This document shows positions 25,101-35,980 of a DNA stretch of 64,000 bases, piece by piece. The position numbers and the translations under genes were made by a program. Under the pieces are notes generated by a model. That model worked only from the letters and a program-made list of their open reading frames with translations. It had not been told where the DNA came from and did no database searches. The first letter of the stretch is position 1, and each line of letters starts with the position of its first letter. This stretch comes from Melampsora larici-populina 98AG31 (lineage: Eukaryota > Basidiomycota > Pucciniomycetes > Pucciniales > Melampsoraceae): positions 1,441,819 to 1,505,818 of the forward strand of contig NW_006768774.1 in assembly GCF_000204055.1 (NCBI RefSeq), read 5' to 3'.

Positions 25101-25496
25101 GGGTGGCTCCGGAGTTAAATGATCTTGAGTCGAATGATAATCAGGTGGGTCCCATCCAGTTCCAAAGCTTCGACCTTGGGCCGCAACTTCTCGACGTTCT
25201 TCATCACGTTCGTGAACACGTTCCCGTGCTCGTTTTTCGATCCAACTTTTCCATCTTCCAAACCGATGACCTTCTTGATCTTTGAGATCAGTATAGGTAG
25301 GTAATTGTTCGACAGCAAATTGATGGTTTGCATGAGGTTGAGAGTAATCATGTGGCCGTGATCCTGAAGTCTGGTGGTCTGGAGAAGTAATCAGACTAAA
25401 TCAGATTCCAGTAGGAAGAGACGGATAGATCTAAGTCAGTCTTTTGAGTAGTTAAGCTCATTGACCTGAGGCTGAAACTGAAGCCGATGATTCCAT
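22158..25496 (-). CDS. CNH (citron homology) domain protein, 989 aa, 5 exons
   Basis: Exons (minus): 25496-25466, 25378-24426, 24317-24125, 24040-23671, 23580-22158; 990 codons including stop, with every junction in phase. The N-terminus (about 1-130) is Pro/Gln/His-rich, with a strongly charged helix (WIEKRARERVHERDEERREV, about residues 57-76). From about residue 185 a CNH-type beta-propeller begins: RFLLVGTADGLYVCDL, a WDGMGIHQLEIA strand, later SPKTLYLIIATKQIVFVLE and VLVTMKEYAVVISL. Long Ser-rich inserts interrupt the propeller. The tail from about 900 is polar and ends FFWKESMGEWKIMYICHDAS. CNH domains occur in Rho exchange factors of the Rom2 type, in citron/NIK kinases and in Vps39-like tethers, where they bind small GTPases. 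No RhoGEF, PH or kinase domain is seen here, so the partner is unknown. Confidence 0.8.
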
Positions 25497-25750
25497 GTTT
25501 AAGATTTTGATATAAGGTGATGATTTGGAAGCCTTCAAAGCTCTCTTCGTGAGTGAATGCAGTTGAAGATTAAAGCAATGTGATCAGAATTGGATCCGAT
25601 TGATTGCATCGCCTTTTTTCTGTTTGAGTATGTTGTCTTGAATGAAAAATTGTAAAATGTTAAAAGCTTGAATGTTTTGAAGTCTAACGAAGAGAGTGTG
25701 AGTGTGCGTGTGAGTGTGACTGCCAAGAGAATTTCAAAATGATCAACTCA

Positions 25751-26342
25751 CACCGCGGGAATGATTAAGTTCGAAACCCGATTGAGCGAAGTTGCGGTGT
25801 CCGACTCCGCAACTTTGCTCAATCACGGATCTTGTTCACATCACGTTCACAATTCGTTCACAGGTTTCCCCCGAGCTCTACTGATACTCTGCCTTTGTAT
25901 GTATTCAAGATCAAATTTCAATTCGTCCTTGATGAGCTCCTTTCTTTGTTGGTTGAGCATCTGGAACATTGAAAAAGATTGACATAAGCACAATTCACTG
26001 TCCATGTCTCTAAAAAGATTTGCCATAAACACACAGTGTTGTTTAACATTGTTGGTTAGCAACCCACATGATGGTGATGGGACAATACTTCATGGGGCAT
26101 GGTGAAAGCACTGAGATGAAAATTGGAAAGATGAATTAGATTAACAACAAATGTCAAAGACTGATGACTTGTCAGACTTTCTGTTGTATGATTGTTACTT
26201 AAGATTGTGGAGGGTAACTGGAGGGAAACCTGTGAACGAATTGTGAACGTGATGTGAACGAGATTGGTGATTGAGCAAAGTTGCCGACTCGGACACCGCA
26301 ACTTGGCTCAATCGGGTTTTGAACTCAATCATTCCCGCGGTG
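25751..26342. mobile_element. 592-bp foldback element, TSD TCA
   Basis: Termini CACCGCGGGAATGATT and AATCATTCCCGCGGTG are inverse copies. The arms extend about 130 bp and include AAACCCGATTGAGC and GTGAACGAATTGTGAACGTG in opposite orientations. TCA flanks both ends (25748-25750 and 26343-26345). It has no coding capacity. It sits just upstream of the CNH gene start, within about 250 bp, and could affect its promoter. Confidence 0.8.
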
Positions 26343-28481
26343 TCAGAATGCTTCAACCGATCATCAGTGTTGACCCGGTACCGACAACATGAGATCTCAT
26401 ACATGATTTACCCGGCTGCGCAGTGCCAGCTGGTCTGATCCCTTCTGATTCTCAAGTACTTCCCAAGTTCCTCAACCATGCTACTTGTCTTGAGTGCTGC
26501 AGAGAGCCAGAATACTACTTTGAACCCAAATAGTCATGTATCACAAGACAGAGATGCATGAGGAGGTTATGTGAATACACAAGCTAGAGATTGATTTTTG
26601 CTTTGTATGCCTATCTATGTGAGTGTATGTATGTAGATAAACCCCAAATCTATAGAGGAAACAAAAAGACAACGGCTGGCGATTCTCGCTGGCAGAGTTT
26701 CTTGTACGAGGGGAATATAAGCCGACCTTATCAGCAAACACTTATCATTTTTTTTTCAAAAAACTCCTTGTGTATTCTTGACAATGTGACTGTCAAGGAT
26801 TGGCATGGACCAAGCTTTGATTCATTATCAAGACATTTATAGAAGCTCTGGCTTTCTGATGAGCCCAAAATTGATTACTTTGACCAAGAATTGCAAAAGT
26901 TATGAGCATTTCCAGAATGCAGAATGTTGTCATGAAACTCAGGAGCCAAATTTTGAGAGCATTCAAAGCTGCACGGAATAACAAAGTCATGATGCAGCCA
27001 AGGCATAGAACCAACTCAGACAGGGAGAATTTAACATGACCCAATCCATTCAAATGTTTTGTCAAAGTGTCATAGCACTCTTGCATACCTCATTGGCAAG
27101 CGTCCAAATCCCTGAACCATATCACAGAGATCCTTGGATTGATACCAAACTAATACATGTGCTCTTTTTTTGAAAAATATTCAAAAAATGACCAAGTGGA
27201 ATGAGTAAATAACTCTTTGAACAACTTTGTATCAATCTTTTTTGTTTTCAATTTTTTTTGAATGATCAAAGAAAATGGAAATAAGTAGGAAGTGATCAAC
27301 TCTTTGAAAAAGTATTTTCATAAGCTCTTGATGGTTTTCTGAATACTATCATATAGTCTTCTGAGGGAACTTCAGAAATGTGGGTTTGACATTGTGTTTC
27401 CATCATATTTTGTGATGTTTCTCAATTGATAGCAATACATATGCTCTCATGCCAGATCTTGGCCACACAGTCTGTTGCCCGGAATGTGTTTCATACAGCT
27501 ATGTGGTTTGTTATTTGTTGGCCCACAGCCTACTGGCACAATGCCTTATAATGTGCCCTTTCATAAAGTATGGCAGTTCCAAGATCTGCTTTGTAGATTT
27601 TATGTCGGAAGGATTCAAGTGTCAAAGTGCAATTTCTCATTTGACTAAATGGGTCAATGTCAATTCAGTATATATAGCCAAAAGGGGAATTTGTAAATGT
27701 ACCAAGGGCCTTGATGATCATGGGGTTTTTTCTTAGTACATTCAACAATATACACTCTAAAAATACAAAACGTACTCAGATTGAAGCTCTCAACACCAGG
27801 AACAATATGCCTATTTTTTGTAGTTGTTGCCCAGAAAATGTTATAATTTTTGTAGTGTTACAAAAGCTTGGCCAAATTTGCCCACAAAACTCCAGTAAAT
27901 TGGCAGGGAACCTGTGACAAGCTTTTCCGAATTGACTGTACATGTGACTGGATTTGTGAGTGGGCATAATGTTAATCTCATCATGTTTGAATAAGAAATG
28001 TGATGTCACACTGAAATATAGGATCTATATGACCCAATCATTGCATGGGATTGGTGATCAGTGGCAATTTAGGAACACTGCAGCAAAAATAGGCAAAAAA
28101 ACAAATCTATACCATTCTTGGCTAGAGTCAACAGTCTTGTGAATTGGGAAGGAGATGGACTTTTTTGTGGTACTCTAATGAGGTCTGACCCACATGAAGG
28201 GTTTTATCATTCAATTAATGTTGGTCGTTTTCTATATATCTTCATCTTGATTGGCCCCCTTACGATTTTATAGACCCAAATGAATTTTGGTACTGTTTGA
28301 TGACATTATGGGAAAAGGACCCATGATACCCCAAGATCAAATTTGAGAGACTTTACATAATCAAGTTAGGTGACATCTAAATTTTAGACCATGTCTCTCC
28401 ACTGTCACATTTCAATTTCTGACCTGGCTCATCTGCAGTGTGAGTGAACCCAAGTCAAGATCGATTCAATCACACCCAAAC
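26343..28481. other. Gene-poor stretch upstream of the cyclin gene
   Basis: No supported gene. A 95-codon frame at 27449-27736 is rich in Cys but has no known domain or exon partners. The last few hundred bases must include the cyclin promoter. A CTGCAG at 28434-28439 could be a splice acceptor if an upstream non-coding exon exists. Confidence 0.4.
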
Positions 28482-30146
28482 ATGACATCCAACTCATTTC
28501 AATCTCAATCTCAAGCTCAATCACAATCACAATCTTGGTCAAATCATCAATTCCATCATCAATCAAACTCTCAAAATATCATAGGAGAACCCGTATCAAA
28601 TCATCATAGATATCAACCTTCAACTCATCCATCATTTTCAAATCAGAATCATGGTCATATGCTTCCACCTCAAGCTCCTTCATACTTGAATCATGATACT
28701 TATCCTACTTCATCTAGAACGACCTACGATCCTAATTTACATAATAATATCTCATATGATCCCTCACAATACCCTCCTCCGCCACCACAATTCCAAGCAC
28801 CTGAACCTTGTAGTGTGATCAAGACTTATAGGGCTTATTTTAGTTTAGCAGAGGTGGATAGGATGGTTAAGATTCAGTCTGCTAAACTTGCTCCTGCTAG
28901 GGTTGAAGCTACGCGACAACAAGCTTGTGTTTTTATGGACAAGGTTGGAATGCGATTAGGATTGTAAGGATTCTTTGAACTAGCCCCTCGGCCTGTTTTC
29001 CTTAGATCAACATCGATTGGCAAGTTTGAAACTTTTGACTGATTATGATCTTGTTTTTTATCGTAGTCCACGAAGGACAATAGCTTCAGCTCAATTACTC
29101 TATCATCGGTTTCATCTTTTCTTTCCATTCGCATCATTTAACCCACATGAAGTTTCAATCTCATCACTAATGTTAGCATCCAAGATGGAAGATACATTAA
29201 AAAAATTAAGAGATATACAAATGACAGCTTGGGTGATACGAAACATTCAAGATGGAGGTACAGGACAAGGAGAACCAGAACCTTCAATAATCGATTCAGA
29301 AAGAAGTAAATTAGTTGGAATCGAAAGATTATTACTTGAAACCGTTTGTTTTGATTTCGGTTCTGGTAAATTAGCTGGTGGTAAAGATTTATTTGGTTAT
29401 GTAGTAGCTATTGGTCGTCATTTGCATTCTAGTAAAGGACTTATACATCTTGCTTTTAGACTTGCTGTGGATTCATATCGCACATTGGTTGCACTTACTT
29501 ATCCTCCTCATATCATTGCTTTAGCTTGTCTTTATTTGGCCTCCTTTTTCGATCCCGATCATCATCATTACTCTTTTGGCGCATCTGGTAGTAAAGCTGA
29601 AAAGGTTGAACCGCACTTTGAGGTAGGGTGGAGTCGAGCGTTTGACACAGATATAGATGATATTGAAGGTAAATACGTTACTTGGATTCATTGATGATAC
29701 GATACTTCTTACTGACCACATTTAATTTCCATCAACTCATCTTCTTAGATATATGTCATTCGATCCTAGACCTGTTCATCTCATTAGCAGCCCCTCTCAA
29801 AGCAAATCAATCACCAACATCTCCATCCGAAGTAAAACCCAGAAGAATATCAAATCTGAACACATCAACTTCATCGGCCACAGGACCATTTCCAAGTTCC
29901 GATCAACTTACCAAACTAAAAATCTCATTACGTGAAAAATCAAATGATCGGGGTGACATTGATATAGATCCTAAAGATGATAATCCTTCTAAACGGATTA
30001 AACTTATGGCTGGTCTAAGTCATCAGGATGAACGGTCTGATGAATTTCAATTCGAAGGAAGAGAATTACTTGGAAGAGATGACGTGACTGTTAGATTTAT
30101 CTTTGGAACTAATGGATCTCGATTGATATCAGAATCAACAAATTAA
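28482..30146 (+). CDS. CTK2: CTD-kinase cyclin subunit, CTK2 / cyclin K-like, 493 aa, 3 exons
   Basis: Cyclins of this type activate the CDK that phosphorylates the RNA polymerase II C-terminal domain (CTDK-I / CDK12 complex) in the nucleus. Exons 28482-28963, 29067-29668 and 29749-30146 join in phase. The first 90 residues are Gln/Ser/His-rich low complexity. The conserved start follows: QQACVFMDKVGMRLGFPRRT, spanning the first intron. The cyclin box continues with IASAQLLYHRFHLFFPFASF, SSLMLASKMEDTLKK and IGIERLLLETVCFDF-like helices. The second cyclin fold contains SYRTLVALTYPPHIIALACLYLASFF. The tail (about 360-493) is Ser/Asp-rich with KRIKLMAG. I chose ATG 28482 because no ATG precedes it in frame; an upstream exon cannot be excluded. 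Confidence 0.85.
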
Positions 30147-30843
30147 TTAATGAGACACAGATGAGCAGTGTGATGTTCTTTAGAGACAGAACTTGGACTG
30201 GAGTGTTGGGGATCGGGTGTATACTTTTTTATTGGATCGAGGCAAAAAGAAAAATCAAAAAATCTTTCAAGATCACTTTTCTGGGTTTGGAAGTTTGTGT
30301 TATTTTGAAGAACGATGTATATTTATTTCGGATTGAAAAGTTTAATAGATTTTGATTAGAATTCATCCATTCAGGATTTCCTATCGTATTTTTAATAAAT
30401 CTTCCAAAACATGTATGACTTCTTATCGAGTTATGAAGATTGATAATATCATGAAGTTGAGGGATCGTAACCTTGTGAGATTATTTTACAAGTCAACCGA
30501 TTGAGGTGCATATATTACTCAAAATTCGTTTGTCTATTTGAATTTCTTCGAAAATTAAAAGTGAGACAAAAGATTGTTTGGTCTTCAACCAAACTGTAAA
30601 GTATGTTACAACTTCAAAACTCGGTAAAGATCATCATAGAGTTTCAGGAGTTTCAGGAGTTTGAGGAGTTTCAGGAGTTTCAGGAGTTTCAGGAGTTTCA
30701 GGAGTTTCAATGATTTACAAAATATAAGCCAGCTTTTCTAATCTTATCTAATTATTCTCAAGATGATAAAGTCAATGAAGTCAAAGTTATGTCACATGAC
30801 TTGTGAATTGATTTTAACAATAGGGGGGCTTGATTTTAACAAT
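30147..30843. other. 3' flank of the cyclin gene
   Basis: AT-rich flank containing a 9-bp minisatellite (30640-30709) and a tandem duplication at about 30805-30850 in which TTGATTTTAACAATAGGGGGGCT is present twice. The second copy includes the end of the following MITE. No gene is seen. Confidence 0.45.
30640..30709. repeat. 9-bp minisatellite GTTTCAGGA
   Basis: Nearly eight uninterrupted copies, one with a C-to-G change (TTTGAGGAG). It is non-coding. Confidence 0.9.
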
Positions 30844-31316
30844 AGGGGGGCTCAAGTCAAAATATTTTACTACTTTTATGGTAAAAAACTTTTCCCAATT
30901 GTGGGATACAAAGTTAAAACTGGGATTTTTTTCCCAGTTTCCCAGTTTTTGTTTTTGGCTGTGTTTGGAACTTTCCCACGTTCTCCCAGTTTCCCAGTTG
31001 GTGTTTTTGGCTGTATTTTGAAAATTGGGAAACTGGAAAAAAACTCCCAGTTTTAACTTTGTATCCCCTAAATTGCATAAAATTTAAATTTACACAAAAT
31101 TTTATGCAATTGGGAAAAGTTATACAACATCCCAAATTTTTTTGAGAAGCAAATTTACGCAAATTTGCGTAAATCTGCTGCTCAGAAGGAGATCTGAAAG
31201 AAATTTTTACGGCCCTTTTTTACGAATTGGGAAAATGTTTTTACAGCACGGTACCGTAAAAAACTTTCCCCAATTTTTTGAGAAAAGGCCGCAAAATTTT
31301 TGACTTGAGCCTCCTT
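30844..31316. mobile_element. 473-bp MITE with nested hairpin, TSD AAT
   Basis: Left end AGGGGGGCTCAAGTCAAAAT pairs with right end ATTTTTGACTTGAGCCTCCTT. AAT flanks both sides (30841-30843 and 31317-31319). In the middle lies another hairpin (30903-31067). It has no coding capacity. Confidence 0.75.
30903..31067. mobile_element. Nested 165-bp hairpin, GGGATACAAAG family
   Basis: Begins GGGATACAAAGTTAAAACTG and ends TTTTAACTTTGTATCCC. Inner arms repeat TCCCAGTTTCCCAGTT with GTTTTTGGCTGT twice. It shares its terminus with the hairpin at 16124-16277. Confidence 0.65.
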
Positions 31317-31338
31317 AATAATCCAAAGTACATACTAA

Positions 31339-31483
31339 GGGTGTGTTCACTTAAGCAATTTCTGGTGAGAAATCACATTCTGCAAAATTTAAAGTGTCTA
31401 TTTGGTGGTGCATGTTTCATTTTTGCATTAAAAAATTTACAGAATGTGATTTCTGGTCAGAAATTCCTTAAGTGAACGCGCCC
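31339..31483. mobile_element. 145-bp MITE, TSD TAA
   Basis: Left GGGTGTGTTCACTTAAGCAA and right CTTAAGTGAACGCGCCC are inverse copies. Second-level arms are GAAATCACATTCTG and CAGAATGTGATTTC. TAA flanks both ends (31336-31338 and 31484-31486). Confidence 0.8.
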
Positions 31484-31657
31484 TAAATGATCAATAAAGG
31501 ATTCAGAGAATCCTAATCAGAAACAAAGAGAAACAAATAACTCAGTCTATGGTATCTTGAAGGAACGCTGAAAGATGTTAGGGATGAGGTATTGTTGATA
31601 GTTTGTAAAAGAAGAAAGCCTTTGAATCAGACAACAAGGTACAGCCATTCCGATATT

Positions 31658-32073
31658 AAGGGGTTTCAAGTTTAAATCTTTTATACGATTTTTTAAAAAT
31701 TTGTTCAAGTTTTATACAACACCGTAAGATTTTAAATTTGACCGTTTGTAAAAATCACGCACATCAAATAATTACCGTCGTAAAACAAATCAAAGCAGTG
31801 AACGTATTGTTCCAAGATTTGGCGACATTTCCTTTGAAGAGAATGACAAGATGGCCTTCTTGACCAATCTCATCTTTGATGATGTGGACGATACCATGAT
31901 TGAAAAGGTCAAATTGTTGACCAAATGATTTTTAGAAGCATATGTTTATGCTAATTTTAAAACGGGAGACATAAAAAGGTCTCCGGTTTTAAAAATATTT
32001 TACGTAAAATTTACGACTTTGTCCAAGTTTTTCAAACGTAAAAATACGGAAAATCTTGAACTTGAAACCCCTT
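31658..32073. mobile_element. 416-bp MITE, TSD ATT
   Basis: Left AAGGGGTTTCAAGTTTAAA and right AACTTGAAACCCCTT are inverse copies. ATT flanks both ends (31655-31657 and 32074-32076). The interior is AT-rich with AAAACGGGAGAC and GTCTCCGGTTTT arms near 31960-31990. Confidence 0.75.
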
Positions 32074-32117
32074 ATTGCTTGTAGCTCCATTTTGAAAAAG
32101 AAGAAGTCAAAACCTAA

Positions 32118-32460
32118 GGGCCCGTTTGGCTACACTTGTAAAACTCTATAACATGTTATAGATCACCAAATCTAAAAAGCCTTTTTCATTTGAAATCTTT
32201 TATGAGTTTTGAAAAAGAGGTGATGTTTGGCAACGATATATGATCAATATATCAGATCATATATCACAATATATTCAACTGATCTGAAAAACAGCCTCGA
32301 GGCTGTTTTTCAGACAAAAAACACTTTTTGCCCCTCTCTTGATTGAACTTTGTCAAGTTCAATCATGATCGTGGAAATCTTTTGATAGCTGTTTTGGACG
32401 ACTGTTTGGTAAATTGTATAACCAAATTACACTTTTTGGGAAACGCAGCTGAACAGGCCC
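32118..32460. mobile_element. 343-bp MITE, TSD TAA
   Basis: Left GGGCCCGTTTGGCTACAC and right end AACGCAGCTGAACAGGCCC are imperfect inverse copies, with a CAGCCTCGAGGCTG palindrome in the middle. TAA flanks both ends (32115-32117 and 32461-32463). Confidence 0.7.
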
Positions 32461-33158
32461 TAAGTTTTTACTCAATAAAACTTCAAACTCAGCTGTAATT
32501 CAAGGCAATACAGCCAAATTTTGGGTTTTAACCGGTTAAAACTTAGGTTTCAAGCTCACACACTTTTTCTTTCCAAAAGGGTGCGAGAAGCAATATTGGA
32601 ATGGCTGTATATAAGAACATCAATACAATCTTTGGTTACGTTAAATCATGTGAGTACAAAATGGATATATTCACAACATAAGTGATTAGGCAATTAAATT
32701 AGAGACATAGTATTTATATTGTTAGTATACGCATGTAAAGATGAATATACTCCAACAATCAAGTTTACTATTGAAAAGATTAGAGAAGAGTGTTGGATGG
32801 TCTTCCAGTAATTTTGAAGGTCTTTTGAATCTGGGACGGTAAGATCTTCAATTTGATGCAACCTGGCAAACCCTAAAGCTATGATGATTCTGAATAGAGC
32901 ATTGTCAAAGATCAGCTTGAAGAAATATGCTGAAGTTTCCAAACCATGTATAGTAAAGGTGTTTTATTGAGTAATTCATCTTGATCTAGCTTTCAAGCAA
33001 CCTTACATACCTCTAGTACAAAAATAGTATTTTTGATTGGTTTTTGTTTCAAACCTCAATAACTCAGTCAATTTCCATGATAAAGGTTAATAGACTATAT
33101 ATTCTTGGTGGAGAGAAACAGGAGCAGTTTTGTACAAATTTATATGATGTCATATGAC
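32461..33158. other. Spacer, no supported gene
   Basis: A minus-strand frame of 82 codons (32942-32694) is hydrophobic in two places and could be an exon of a membrane protein, but no neighbouring exons or domain were found. The rest is AT-rich. Confidence 0.35.
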
Positions 33159-34880
33159 CAACACCCCTGTTGCTCCGCTATAATTGCCAAATTTGTGAGT
33201 GGAGCGATTTGGCACTATGATAAAGCGCCCAATTGCTCCGCTAACTTTTAGGAGTCGCTGTGGGATCTCAGAGCGGTGCACAAGATCCAAGGGCTCCACT
33301 CCGCTATGTGCAATTTTCATGGGTCATAGCGCTTAGAAGCGCGTCTTGGGACTTGTGTAATTGGCTTATGAGAGTTCAATCAAAATGTTGAAGAGATGAA
33401 CTTCTTTTACAAGTTCGCTATTGCTAAATAGTAATATGCAATCTTTTCAATGAATTGATAACAAGATTTGGGTATTAAAGCTGCTACATAAAAGGTATTG
33501 AATATCTACTTGAAGCAACGCAGATTTTTAGACTTGTTCAAAAGATCCAAATGTTCAAGAAATTGAGAAAAATTGTAAATTTAAGGATGAAACTCAAGTG
33601 AGATGAAATATGTTAAGAATTGTAAAATAATCAAGAAATCGAGAAATTGAGACAAGAAATGTCTTATTCTATTCTGAAGTTCTGAGAAATTTGATAAGTG
33701 TGTGTCTGTGTGTTGGTTTTTATACCAATCACTTCACTTCTTCATCAAACTAAACTAATCAAAACTCTCATCATAAAACTCAAAAACTTCATCAAAGCTC
33801 ATCAAGAATCAAGAATCATTCATGGATATCATATTTCCAACCAAAATTAACTCATCAAAACTCATCAAAATCAGAAAATCATATACATGTTACAAAGAAC
33901 TTTGAACAAAAGACACACCAGGTCTCCTCTCCCTCAAATGGGAATAGAGTGTAAACCAAGCTTTTGTTGACTATGGAAGGTGAGAACTATTAGATCGCAA
34001 ATGAAATCAAAAACCGTGGCCAATTTATGTAATTGATGAATGGAAGCAGTTAAATGGAGGTCAGAGTTGGTCGGAGAGGGCAGGCATTGAGCCTAAATCA
34101 GTACCCTAGAAGCGAAATGGAAGAGAGTGGGAGAAAAGAAACACAGATGACATTGTTATTATAAAATGAAGATAAATGAAAAGACAAACCCACCAGAAAA
34201 TTTGAATGCAAGGATTGGTCGGAGCTGACCTTAATGAATAGAGTGATATTGAAGTGGAGGTGGTTAGAGTTGAGGAGGAGATGAGATAGAAGGGGTGCCT
34301 AGAAGTGAAACAAAAGGAATCAAAAAAATAAAACAAAGAAGATGAAGTCAGTAAACAAGAACAAATAAAAAGGAAATAAAGAAAGACTTACACATCAAGA
34401 TACAGAATCAAAACTTAAAAGAGTAAAGCTGAAAGATGATAAGGAAATCAAAATGAAACTGACTTACATATAGAAATCCAAAATCAAAGTTGAAGTGATT
34501 GATCAATGTAGAGTCCACCTGAAATCAAAATTTGAACAGTGAATCCAAGACAAGATTAAAGATGAGGGAATGAGATAGAAAACATACCTTCATCATTGAT
34601 TGGTTTATCATTCCATTAGAATGATGATAAGAAGCGGATGGATCCTGCTATGAGGTGCTACCTGTCGCTAAGCGCTCAGGGTTGCTATGGCGGGTGATAG
34701 CACAGCGGAAAAACACTATGTATGGCGGGCAGATCTCAATCCCGCTATAAATTTTTGGGTTTTGCCATAGCTATAGCAATGCATGACACCCGCTATATAG
34801 AAAAAGGGCTAGCGCGGGCGGGATGCGCGGTCCGCTACCGCTCTGCTTGCGCTATCTTGGGCGGAGCGCCGGGGGTGTTG
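33159..34880. mobile_element. 1.7-kb hAT-like non-autonomous element, 7-bp target repeat
   Basis: Left end CAACACCCCTGTTGCTCCGC and right end GCGGAGCGCCGGGGGTGTTG are imperfect inverse copies. The 7-bp direct repeat ATATGAC flanks both ends (33152-33158 and 34881-34887), close to the 8 bp typical of hAT elements. Subterminal regions at both ends are unusually GC-rich and repeat GCTCCGCTAT and CCCGCTATA words. The interior is AT-rich and has no transposase-like frame. Confidence 0.6.
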
Positions 34881-34887
34881 ATATGAC

Positions 34888-35306
34888 ATTATCTCAATTT
34901 TGGTGGTATCTCAATCACTTTTCAATAAAAGGGGGATATCCATTTGACATCCAATGCAAAACCAATCCAAACCATTCTCAAGTTGCCAAGACACACTTGC
35001 CTTTCAGTGACTCACAATCGAGGGCTGTACAAAATCTATTGATGTTTTCAGCTTGCAAAAGCTTGACTTCACTTCACAATTATGGGCCAAATTTCAGGTA
35101 TTTTTACAGGTAGTTCTTTGATGATTTTCAACCTTTATTGTGAGTACATTGACCAATATATATTTGCAAAATTGAAGCCCCAAGATCTAAGAACAAGATG
35201 CCTGTTTTTTTGGATATTTTGCTCTCTTCCAGGTGTCTCAGTGCTTTTATGTATCAATACTTCTCTTTGATATGTACCCAAAAAATATCTTTCTTTGTAT
35301 TGTAAT
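34888..35306. other. Spacer before the copia element
   Basis: No gene recognised; frames of 60-96 codons only. It ends with GTAAT, the target duplication of the copia element. Confidence 0.4.
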
Positions 35307-35931
35307 TGTTAAGATACAAGGTAGTTAAAGAGTTAAGGTATCTTATTTAGGTGGTCAAAGATCATTTCCCGATTTGGTCATTTGAAGAGATGTATTCAAG
35401 GTCAGAAGAATGGGGTGTGTGTGGCAACATTGGTGGAAGAATGGACCAAAGGGGTTAGCTGGAAATTGTGAAGCAAGGGGGCGTTGAAAAGTTTTTCTTT
35501 GGGATATCAGCTCACTGTTGTAAATTTCTTTCTCCCTCTTTTCTGATTCTTTTCTTGTCGAAAAGAATCAGTAAGTCTCCTCCATTTCATTCTCAAGATT
35601 TGTTCGTATACAACTTTTTTACTGATACATCACTCTCACTTAGATATTATTTCATTTTTACTTTGTTTTACAACCTCTTACGCGCGCTCCTCATTCCCTT
35701 TCGAGCTCGCAGGTTTGTCAAGTGTTCTCGACGTTGACCTAGCAGATTGAGCTGTAGTCTAACGCGATAACTTGTGCCCTCAGGTTTGTCAAGTGTTCTC
35801 GACGTTGACCTAGCAGATTGAGCTGTAGTCTAACGCGATAACTTGTGCCCTCAGGTTATTTCCACAGTACTACAGATTCAAATCCGTGTCATTTTGTGAT
35901 TCTTTTGAATCAGTTCGTCGAGAACTTTATA
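35307..35931 (+). repeat. Left LTR, 625 bp
   Basis: Starts TGTTAAGATACAAGG and ends CTTTATA directly before TGGTAGCGAGAG. It contains two tandem copies of a 71-bp unit (starting GTTTGTCAAGTGTTCTCGAC) at 35713-35853. It should carry the promoter and polyadenylation signals, but I cannot place the R region. Confidence 0.92.
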
Positions 35932-35943
35932 TGGTAGCGAGAG
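35932..35943 (+). other. Primer binding site
   Basis: TGGTAGCGAGAG begins immediately after the left LTR. The first eight bases match the initiator-tRNA-Met primer sites used by Ty1-like elements. Confidence 0.75.
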
Positions 35944-35980
35944 TGTATACGATCAATTCGACCAGTACCTTTCTTCTTGT

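Noticed and set aside
30640..30709. GTTTCAGGA tract considered as a CRISPR-like or regulatory array
   Set aside because: Units are only 9 bp with no spacers; a plain minisatellite in a eukaryotic genome.
35858..35935. Sequence CAGATTCAAATCCGTG in both LTRs resembling a tRNA T-arm
   Set aside because: No acceptor or anticodon arms around it; it is part of the LTR.
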